Assembly (NCBI GenBank): GCA_032622095.1
Contig: CP136061.1
Coordinates: 7,760,734 to 7,824,733, forward strand
DNA length: 64,000 bases
Source: Siphonodentalium dalli
Lineage: Eukaryota > Mollusca > Scaphopoda > Gadilida > Siphonodentaliidae
Reading direction: 5' to 3'
In this document: positions 11,401-23,400 of the stretch, one piece after another
Numbering within the stretch: position 1 is the first letter of the stretch
How the letters are laid out: each line of letters opens with the position of its first letter
Made by a program: the position numbers and the translations under genes
Notes under the pieces: generated by a model
Databases searched by the model: none
Seen by the model: only the letters and a program-made list of their open reading frames with translations
What the model was told of the DNA's origin: nothing

Positions 11401-14400
11401 TAATGTTTATGGTGCTACATAATGTTTATGGTACTACATAATGTTTATAGTACTACATAATGTTTATGGTACTACATGTTTATGGTACTACATAACGTTT
11501 ATAGTACTACATAATGTTTATAGTACTACATAATGTTTATGGTACTACCTAATGTTTATGGTGCTACATGTTTATGGTACTACATAATGTTTATGGTACT
11601 ACATGTTTATGGTACTACATAACGTTTATAGTACTACATAATGTTTATAGTACTACATAATGTTTATGGTACTACATAATGTTTATGGTACTACATAATG
11701 TTTATAGTACTACATAATGTTTATGGTACTACATAATGTTTATGATACTACATAATGTTTATGGTGCTACATAATGTTTATGGTACTACATAATGTTTAT
11801 GGTACTACATAACGTTTATAGTACTACATAATGTTTATAGTACTACATAATGTTTATGGTACTACATAATGTTTATGGTACTATATAATGTTTATAGTAC
11901 TACATAATGTTTATGGTACTACATGTTTATGGTACTACATAATGTTTATGGTACTACATAATGTTTATGGTGCTACATAATGTTTATGGTGCTACATAAT
12001 GTTTATGGTACTACATAATGTTTATGGTACTACATAATGTTTATGGTGCTACATAATGTTTATAGTACTACATGTTTATAGTGCTACATGTTTATGGTGC
12101 TACATAATGTTTATGGTGCTACATAATGTTTATAGTACTACATAATGTTTATAGTGCTACATGTTTATGGGGCTACATAATGTTTATGGTGCTACATGTT
12201 TATGGTACTACATAATGTTTATGGTGCTACATGTTTATGGTACTACATAATGTTTATAGTACTACATAATGTTTATGGTACTACATAATGTTTATGGTGC
12301 TACATAATGTTTATGGTACTACATAATGTTTATAGTACTACATAATGTTTATAGTACTACATAATGTTTATGGTACTACATGTTTATGGTACTACATACT
12401 GTTTATAGTGCTACATAATGTTTATAGTACTACATAATGTTTATAGTACTACATAATGTTTATGGTACTACATAATGTTTATGGTGCTACATGTTTATGG
12501 TACTACATAATGTTTATGGTACTATATAATGTTTATGGTACTACATAATGTTTATGGTACTACATAATGTTTATGGTACTACATAATGTTTATGGTACTA
12601 CATAATGTTTATGGTACTACATAATGTTTATGGTACTACATAATGTTTATAGTGCTACACGTTTATATAATGTTTATAGTACATAATGTTTATGGTACTA
12701 CATAATGTTTATGGTACTACATAATGTTTATGGTACTACATAATGTTTATGGTGCTACATGTTTATGGTACTACATAATGTTTATGGTACTACATAATGT
12801 TTATGGTACTATATAATGTTTATGGTACTACATAATGTTTATGGTACTACATGTTTATGGTACTACATAATGTTTATGGTACTACATAATGTTTATGGTA
12901 CTATATAATGTTTATAGTACTACATGTTTATAGTACTACATAATGTTTATGTTACTACATGTTTATAGTACTACATAATGTTTATAGTACTACATAATGT
13001 TTATGGTACTACATAATGTTTATGGTACTACATAATGTCTATAGTACTACATAATGTTTATAGTACTACATAATGTTTATGGTACTACATAATGTTTATG
13101 GTACTACATAATGTTTATGGTACTACATACTGTTTATGGTACTACATAATGTTTATGGTACTACATACTGTTTATGGTACTACATAATGTTTATGGTACT
13201 ACATAATGATTATAGTACTACATAATGTTTATAGTACTACATAATGTTTATGGTACTACATGTTTATGGTACTACATAATGTTTATGGTACTACATATTG
13301 TTTATGGTACTACATAATGTTTATAGCACATGTTTATGGTACTACACAATGTTTATGGTACTACATGTTTATGGTACTACAAAATGTTTATGGTGCTACA
13401 TAATGTTTATGGTACTACATAATGTTTATGGTACTATATGTTTATAGTACTACATAATGTTTATGGTACTACATAATGTTTATGGTACTACATAATGTTT
13501 ATGGTACTACATAATGTTTATGGTACTATATAATGTTTATGGTACTATATACTGTTTATAGTACTACATAATGTTTATAGTACTACATAATGTTTATGTT
13601 ACTACATGTTTATAGTACTACATAATGTTTATGTTACTACATGTTTATAGTACTACATAATGTTTATAGTACTACATAATGTTTATGGTACTACATAATG
13701 TTTATGGTACTACATAATGTTTATGGTACTACATAATGTTTATAGTACTACATAATGTTTATGGTACTACATAATGTTTATGGTACTACATAATGTTTAT
13801 GGTACTACATAATGTTTATGGTACTACATAATGTTTATGGTACTACATAATGTTTATAGCACTACATAATGCATTATCTAACACTCACATTACGCGGCTT
13901 TGTTTCAATCCGGTCGTTATCTAACAATCACATTACGCGGCTTGATTTCAACTCATTCATTATCTAATACTCACATTACGTGGCTTGATTTCAACTCGCT
14001 CGTTATCTAATACTCATAACTCGTTCGTTATCTAATACTCACATTACGTGGCTTGATTTCAACTCGCTCGTTATCTAATACTCACATTACGCGGCTTGAT
14101 TTACACTCGCTCATTATCTAATACTCACATTACGCGGCTTGATATCAACTCGGTCGTTATCTAATACTCATAACTCGCTCGTTATCTAATACTCACATTA
14201 CGCGGCTTGATTTCAACTCGCTCGTTATCTAATACTCACATTACGTGGCTTGATTTCAACTTGCTCGTTATCTAATACTCACATTACGTGGCTTGATTTC
14301 AACTCGCTCGTTATCTAATACTCACATTACGCGGCTTGATTTCAACTCGCTCGTTATCTAAATTCATTCCTGGGATGATTATCGTCATCTTTCTTGGACC

Positions 14401-17400
14401 TTTGAACCCCAGAACATTTGTTTCCTAGAATAAATATAATATTTAAATTAGTTCACAGCAGTTTCATTAACACTTTCATGATGGGAGCTGCGATGGTGCA
14501 GTATTAAAGACTCGGTGCTAGGGCATTCTCTTATATATGCGAATCTCCCATAGTGATCTTCGCATATATAAGAGAATTAGGGTTGCCACGACTATGAGTT
14601 TTCATAATCGACTAATCGGCAGCTATAATCGACGGTTAGTCGATTAATCGGTAATATATGCGCCCTGTATTCCATCCAGGTAAACACTTGATAAATGCGA
14701 AATTAAGATGACTTCTTTACATCCATTTTGAAGACAGTTATAAATTGTCGATGCTCCTTGTTTTACACTGTTTTATTTCGCATACAACAAGGAATACTCA
14801 TGCCCTCGTAGTCTCATTCGTCCCGATGTAGTTTTTAACAGGCCCTTACTATTAAGTATTGCCAAGTGCCCATATTGCCGATGTTTCTGGCAAAGTTAGA
14901 GCAAACTGCATACACGACGTGACAGTAACTGTGCAAAATTGCACGAAGTAAAGCTAATCTCGATCGCGACTCCCAAGCCGCCACTACGTATTTCGGCAGG
15001 TCACGTGCATCACAATAATCGGTAAAATTGAGGCAAAAGGCGTGCACTTACAATGAAGTTAACGAGGACATAGGTAGACAGTGGGAGATATTTGAGCTTT
15101 TCTGGGGGACCCTGGGGTGACAGGGATGCAGTCACAATAACTGCTGTGTATAACCTGGACATTTTCAAAAAAGAATTGCAAGAAATAATGAAAAAATTAA
15201 TAGTTTATATTACCGGCAACCGCTTCGGAAATGTATCTAGCACAGTAGCACTAATAGTAAATTAATATTCACAGTTAAACAATAAACATAATTAACATTT
15301 CGATGTCGCACACATAATACTTTGAAGATGACCGTCAAACGTCGGCGGCAACATCAAAGGCAGAGGACGCCGCAACGGAATTGTGCGGCATACGTAGTTA
15401 ACAGTTACTTCTAGACATGACATCGATGAAAAGTACTGCTTACATACACAAGTTACACTACCATATCCACCCCCCCCCCAGGCGATTAGTCGACGAAAGT
15501 AAATAACCGTCGACTACTGCACCTGCCGAAGGTTAGTCGATTAATCAAATAATCGTGGCAAGCCTAAAGAGAATGCACTGGCTTACAAGGTAAGGTTTTC
15601 ACGTTTACTTCGAATTAAAGTGGTACAAATACCAATAAAACCAGAATTGAGCAGAAAACTTACAAATGCACAAAAACAACTGAAATATTTGCGTTAACTA
15701 CACACTTTACTACACGCTTGCTTCAAGAGATGAGACTGTCCCCGTGAGACCAAGGATACCACCCCCTCACCCTCCCCTCTCATCCTCACCCTCCCCGCAG
15801 TGTGATATGGCTACAGGGTATTATCATATTAACATATTTGTTTTTCCAAAGAAACCACGACTGAACTGTATTATAATCTGACTAGCCCCATAGCAACCAC
15901 CAGCACGTGGACAAACATTTCTAAGTAAAAAAAAGGGGGGGGGATAACACCACTAAAAAAAGTTCCATGGTACTAAAATTCAATATCAAGTTCATCAAAA
16001 ATTAATGAAAAGTGAAGGAATACAATAAAGATGGACAGACAGATGGACAATTCCAATATACCCACCCATAACGTATGCTGGAGTAAAGCAGACAACTTAC
16101 ATAAGCACAGCCGACTAACTCTCGCCTCGATCCACCAGTTCCCTTCTTTGGATTACTCCCATTGTCGAATAATGTAAACTGTGTACCTAGTAAATTTGAC
16201 CTGAAAAAGAATATGAAGTCATTGTTAGTAGGACAGCTTACCCTTGACTTCGTCATAGTACTCTAAACATGTCATATCATAAATTCATAGCCTCTAAACC
16301 TGTCATATCATACATTCATAGCCTCTAAACCTGTCATATCACACATTCATAGCCTCTAAACCTGTCATATCATACATTCATAGCCTCTAAACCTGTCATA
16401 TCATACATTCATAGCCTCTAAACCTGTCATATCACACATTCATAGCCTCTAAACCTGTCATATCATAAATTCATAGCCTCTAAACCTGTCATATCATACA
16501 TTCATAGCCTCTAAACCTGTCATATCACACATTCATAGCCTCTAAACCTGTCATATCATACATTCATAGCCTCTAAACCTGTCATATCACACATTCATAG
16601 CCTCTAAACCTGTCATATCATACATTCATAGCCTGTAAACCATGTCGTGTGACAAATCCCCCCCCCCCCCGCTGATTCCAAGTCCAAATGACATGATTTC
16701 AGGTTCAGTAAGAGAATATGTTGACGAACATTTGCAGAATGAATTTAGTGATAATACCCTGAACAGTGGGCTAGCATTACCAAATTCATCCTCTGGGGAC
16801 CTCATTCTGCTTAAGCCTCATCTTCTCTGGAAAGTATCTTTATTATCAAATTAAAAAGTTTTTTTAGAGTTTCTTTTTCTTTTTTAGTTTAGTTTCTCTA
16901 TATCACCAAATTGGCAAACGACACAATGCATAATCGATGTTCCCAATAGGTGCTTGCATATTATGAGCAAACACTTCCTGAAACTAGTATCTTAATTTTC
17001 TTATCTATGCCTCTCCGCCCTTATAAATATTGTACCTTAATTTTCCTATATAAGCCTCTCCGCCCCGTGATAAATCTGTGGGATCAGTAGATATGAGATA
17101 ATTGGACGTAGCACTTTTCTTCCGCTTTCTTCCTGCCAGCAAGAAAACCTGTGGAAAAAGAACATTTTATTTAAAGGGACCCAAGGAATTCGCAGCAGGT
17201 ATATGTGTAAAAATATATAAACATCTGTAAAAACATCACTCACAGTCTCATCTCTAGTCGGTAAATGTGCAAAAAATATAAACATTTATATTATATTTAT
17301 TATCATTTAAAAAAAAAAATTCTGACATTCTTTAACAATTATAAAAAAATAATATAAAATTTGCTAGGGCAATGCATTCTCTGATATATTCGAGGCGACC

Positions 17401-20400
17401 TATGGTCAACTCGCATATATAAGAGAATGCATTGGGTACAGGGTTTTCGCCAAAAAAAAAAAGACATACAAATTAGTGTTACCTTTTTACCATCTTCCCG
17501 TTCCAGATGGAGATAATACGTGGGATAGATGCCACGATCGACGCCACGCTTGTCACGTAGTATCCGGCACTTCATCGTAAGTCCCTGTGGTGCGGGCTGA
17601 AGGACGAAGTCATCTAGGTTCTCGCTGATGTCAGGTCCATATATGTTGTTCATGGCTCCAAGGCGGGCGTCCTGATCGGGATCACATCCACCATCCTAAA
17701 AATAGATGTTTGATCCTGTGAGAATGCACTGGCTTAGAAGGTCAAGGTTACACCTTTCCGTTTGTCAACTTAGGATAGTAAAAGAAATAATGGCTTACAA
17801 CCTGTCCATCATATAATTTCCCCACATAATGAAGGTGGTACATAAATGTATGAATGACATATGATAATGGTGAGGATGTCTGCTCGGCATATTAAAGAAA
17901 ATGCTAAATATAACAAGAGATGGACTGTCGTGCGCTGCATTCCCCCTCGAGGCATACCGCCTTGTGTGGGCATATCTATATGAGGGCTATACTCAGACAG
18001 ATGGACCCAAACACCAGCATTTTCATATAAACAAAGATGAGTAACTATAGAACAATAAAAACAAAACAAACATTTGAATGTGCCATTAAATGTCCTCATA
18101 GTGGTGAACATCCATACAAAATTTTTCATTGAGATCCGAGCATTACTGTTCAAGTTATGAGCTGAACAGACATCGGATGGACCAAACAACCAACATTTCC
18201 AGATAAACAACTCTAGAATGGAAAAGCAGAACAGAACAATGTCCTCATAGTAGTGATCATCCATACCAAATTCCATTGAGATCCCAGCACAACTGTTGAA
18301 GTTACGACATGAACAGACACCAGACGGACCAAAAAGCCAACATTTCCAGATAAACAAAGATGTATAACTCTAGAACGGAAAAACCGAATAAAACAATGGA
18401 ACACTCTTTTTAATGTCCTCATAGTAGTGAACATCCATACCAAATTTCATTGAGATCCCAGCACAACTGTTGAAGTTACGACATGAACAGACGGACCAAA
18501 AAGCCAACATTTCCAGATAAACAAAGATGAATAACTCCAGAATGGAAAATCTGAACAAAACGATGGAACCCTCTTTTTAATGTCCTCATAGTAGTGAACA
18601 TCCATACCAAATTTCATTGAGATCCCAGCACAACTGTTGATGTTATGACATGAACAGACACCAGACAGACTAAAAATCCAACATTTCAAGATAAACAAAG
18701 ATGAATAACTCTAGAATGGAAAATACGAACAAAACGATGTAACCCTCTATTGAATGCCCTCATACTAATGAACAGCCATACCAAATTTCATTGAGATCCC
18801 AGCACAACTGTTGAAGTTACGACATGAACAGACGGACCAAAAAGCCAACATTTCCAGATAAACAAAGATGAATAACTCCAGAATGGAAAATCTGAACAAA
18901 ACGATGGAACCCTCTTTTTAATGTCCTCATAGTAGTGAACATCCATACCAAATTTCATTGAGATCCCAGCACAACTGTTGATGTTATGACATGAACAGAC
19001 ACCAGACAGACCAAAAATCCAACATTTCAAGATAAACAAAGATGAATAACTCTAGAATGGAAAATACGAACAAAACGATGTAACCCTCTATTGAATGCCC
19101 TCATACTAATGAACAGCCATACAAAATTTCATTGAGATCCGAGCACTACTGTTCAAGTTATGACATGAACAGACATCGGACGGACGTACGGAAGCACGGA
19201 CGGACGGACGCACGGATGGACGGGTGCAAAACAGTATACCCCCCTTTTTAAAAAAAGGGGGTATAATAAAGACCAAGCCTTGAAATAGTGTGTCTGTCAT
19301 TTGCAGAATGAGGTCCCCAGAGGGTGAATTTAGTGATGCTACCCCGCATAGTGGGCTAGCATCACCAAATTCACCCTCTGGGAACCTCATTCTGCTGAGT
19401 TGTAAGCAGAATGACAGACACACTATTTCAAGGCTTGATAATGACCAAGATCCCAATTTATAGCAGACAAATTGCTCCTCGTTCTAATGCCATGAATTTT
19501 GAGGTGAAGCTGGATCCTGGAGCGATTTAATGAACTTTTGAAAATATTTTTAGAACGTACCACACAAAAATAAAATTTTATTTTATACCAAAAGTAGAAT
19601 TTAGACATCTTTGGAAATTGATTCCCAATGAGTTGAAAAAATGCCAAAATGTTTCGATTGGAACATCATCAGGTTCAGATTAATCAACGATGATATAGTA
19701 CAGAAATGGTTAACCTTTTCATGATGGGAGCTGCGCTCATGCAGCATTAAAGACCCTGTGCCAGTGCATTCTCTTATATAATTATGTCTCCCACAGGGAT
19801 CTTCAAATATATAAGATAATGCATAATGTCAAGGTAAATATTGTTAGGCCAATGTATTCTCTTATATACATGTATGCGAGGCTCACTATGGGAGACTGGC
19901 TTATAAAAGAGAATGCACTGGCGTATGATCTTTAATGCTGCACTAGCGCAGCTCCTGTCATGAAAGGGTTAAATATATGCTGTTGGGACATATTCATGCA
20001 GAGTCATTAATCGTAGTACATTTACCTTTTCATGATGGGAGCTGCACTGGTGATCCTGTGCCAGTGCATTCTCTTATATATGCGAGTTTCCCATAGTGAG
20101 CCTCGCATATATACAATGTAAGTGGAATCATTGGCTTACAAGGTCAAGGTGAATATTGTTAGGCCAATGTATTCTCTTATATATGCGAGGCTCCCTATGG
20201 GAGACTGGCTTATAAAAGAGAACGCACTGGCGCATGATCTTTAATGCTGCACTAGCGCAGCTCCTGTCATGAAAGGGTTAAATATATGTTGTTGGGACAT
20301 ATTCATGCAGAGTCATGCACCCTCGTGGGACCTCATTCTGCATGGCCTCATCTGCTATGGGAGAAATAACATTGAGGTTCCCAAATGGTGAATATTGTGA

Positions 20401-23400
20401 TGTACACCCATTGGGAACCTTGATTATGCAATGTGTCATCTGCCAATTTGGGGATATAGAGAAACTAAACTAATAAAGAAATAGATCTATGTGAAGAAGT
20501 TTCTATAGAAATTTGAAATAAAGAAACTTTCCAGAGAAGATGAGGCCTAAGCAGAATGAGGTCCCCAGAGGATGAATTTAGTGATGCTAGCCCACTATGC
20601 GGGACATCCATCTCAAACCTCGCTGATAAAGTTTAATGTTTAACCCACACGGAGCTTCACTCAAATGGAAGCATGCACTAGAGAGTGTCGTCTGCTCCAG
20701 TCTATTTTGGGCTCTCTATGGGTTATACACACTAAACTCAGACTTGAGCTGAATGTGTTGATCTGCATAAATTTAACAAGTAAGAAAGATACAGTAATGC
20801 CCTAATTAATCGACTCCATAACCACAGCAGAATTATGGGTAATTTTTCAGGATTTAGTCGGAAATATGGCTTGTTGCCATTCATCGGAAAGCTCTCCCCG
20901 CTTGTTGCCATTTATCGGAAAGCTCTCCCTGAGAGCTTTCCGATGAATGGCAACAAGCAATATTTCCGACTAAATCCTGAAAAATTACCCATAATTCTTC
21001 TGTGGTTAAGTGGTCAATTACTTTGGGCATTACTGTAAGGCCCGAGTAAACAGATGATTGATACGAACCTGGCATTAATATGACATCTATTAGAAAAAAA
21101 ATCGCACATAGTTACAGTAATGCCCTAAGTAATCGACTCTTTAACTACAGCAGAATTATGGATAACTTTTCAGGATTTATTCGGAAATATGGCTTGTTGC
21201 CATTCATCGGAAAGCTCTCAGGGAGAGCTTTCCAATGAATGGGAACAAGCCATATTTCCGACTAAATCCTGAAAAGTTACCCATAATTCTGCTGTAGTTA
21301 AAGAGTCGATTACTTAGAGCATTACTGTACCATCAATCTCACAATACACCACACAACAGTGTGACCTGTTGATCTGCATAAATTTAACAAGGAAAGAAAG
21401 ATAAGGCTGAGTAAATGGATGATCGAGAAGAACCCGGCATTAATATGAAATCTATCAGAAAAAATAACACATAGTTACCATCAATCTCATAACACACCAC
21501 ACAACAGTGTGACCTGTTGAATTGATTTCCGAGTAGGATGTAATTGAAAATTCGTCTAACACAGATGGGGTGAACCACACAAGCTCCACTGACTTAGTTA
21601 CCGAGATTTGAAAAGAGTCAATTACCAATTTAGCTGATCATAAGCTACATCCAAGAAATCAATATATAGAAGCAAGGATGTCGTCCAGAGAGCAGATCAT
21701 TCAGAACGTTAGTGCTCTAGAAAGCATGGATACAAGGATGTCGTCCAGAGAGCCGATCACTCAGAAAGCATGGATACAAGGATGTGTCCAGAGAGCCGAT
21801 CACTCAGAAAGCATGGATACAAGGATGTGTCCAGAGAGCCGATCACTCAGAAAGCATGGATACAAGGATGTGTCCAGAGAGCCGATCACTCAGAAAGCAT
21901 GGATACAAGGATGTGTCCAGAGAGCAGATCATTCAGAACGTTAGTGCTCTAGAAAGCATGGATACAAGGATGTCGTCCAGAGAGCCGATCACTCAGAAAG
22001 CATGGATACAAGGATGTGTCCAGAGAGCCGATCACTCAGAAAGCATGGATACAAGGATGTGTCCAGAGAGCAGATCATTCAGAACGTTAGTGCTCTAGAA
22101 AGCATGGATACAAGGATGTCGTCCAGAGAGCCGATCACTCAGAAAGCATGGATACAAGGATGTGTCCAGAGAGCCGATCACTCAGAAAGCATGGATACAA
22201 GGATGTGTCCAGAGAGCCGATCACTCAGAAAGCATGGATACAAGGATGTGTCCAGAGAGCCGATCACTCAGAAAGCATGGATACAAGGATGTGTCCAGAG
22301 AGCAGATCATTCAGAACGTTAGTGCTCTAGAAAGCATGGATACAAGGATGTCGTCCAGAGAGCCGATCACTCAGAAAGCATGGATACAAGGATGTGTCCA
22401 GAGAGCCGATCACTCAGAAAGCATGGATACAAGGATGTGTCCAGAGAGCAGATCATTCAGAACGTTAGTGCTCTAGAAAGCATGGATACAAGGATGTCGT
22501 CCAGAGAGCCGATCACTCAGAAAGCATGGATACAAGGATGTGTCCAGAGAGCCGATCACTCAGAAAGCATGGATACAAGGATGTGTCCAGAGAGCCGATC
22601 ACTCAGAAAGCATGGATACAAGGATGTGTCCAGAGAGCCGATCACTCAGAAAGCATGGATACAAGGATGTCGTCTCATGAGATGCATCCAGAAAGCAAAG
22701 ATGTTTAGTGAGCAAGAATGGGTGCAAAAATCTCACCCTAACCACAAGCCTGCAAATAGCGTGCCTGACATTTGCAGAATGAGGTCCCCAGAGGGTGAAT
22801 TTAGTGACCACTAAATTCACCATCTGGGGACCTCATTCTGCGTAGGCCCTCAACTGCTATGGTAGACCTAGGATCAGATTGAAATTCCCCAGTTGAAGTT
22901 GGTGATATTCACCCATTGGGCACCTCAATTATAAATTTTATCTGCTGCAAATTATGGAGTATAGAAACTTCCAAGATGGTAACTAAAAACTAGAATGCAC
23001 TCAGAGAGATGCCAACGTGCGCAAAAATGTAATAAACAATAATTTAAAAAATAATTTTACTGTATTTTACTTAATTTATTTAATTTAATTTAATGTTAGC
23101 AAAAAAAGACAATTACCATTTCTCATTTCATCACAGATAAAAGGCAAATTACTATATTAATCATTTAAGTAATTAAAACCAATTCCATGTTGCCGAAAGG
23201 ATGAGACTTTAATATCGATTACATTTTTTTCAGCGGCATATTTTCATTTTCATTTTCCGATAGTCAAAGTTGACCAAAGGAGCAATTATATGAAATAATT
23301 AATATTATTTGTGTAAATATTGATAGCAGCCAATATGCAACAATAAATATCAATAATTATTAATCAATAACGATCATTTTATGTAATAATAAACTCTTCA

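Larger units (their letters stand above)
20735..21520. repeat. Tandem duplicate of a host sequence, one copy filled by two MITEs
   Basis: A unit with GATCTGCATAAATTTAACAA, CTGGCATTAATATGA and ACACCACACAACAGTGTGAC occurs twice. The first copy holds family E elements 20790-21037 and 21113-21329; the second (21361-21520) is empty at both places. Confidence 0.92.

Noticed and set aside
10901-13869. CRISPR-like regular repeat array
   Set aside because: Units are directly contiguous without spacers, and the context is an animal intron.
17339-17460. Peptide [20 protein letters not shown] read after tubby exon 4
   Set aside because: It is a translation of the shared palindromic module; the same string appears in many unrelated frames.
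17809-18357. 182-codon minus-strand frame ([20 protein letters not shown])
   Set aside because: It lies wholly in the tandem-core element 18010-19268, and the same peptide recurs in each repeat unit.
21670-22814. Open frames of 60 to 144 codons with repeated [15 protein letters not shown]
   Set aside because: Open in several frames only because of the 43-bp tandem repeat; no start or splice context.
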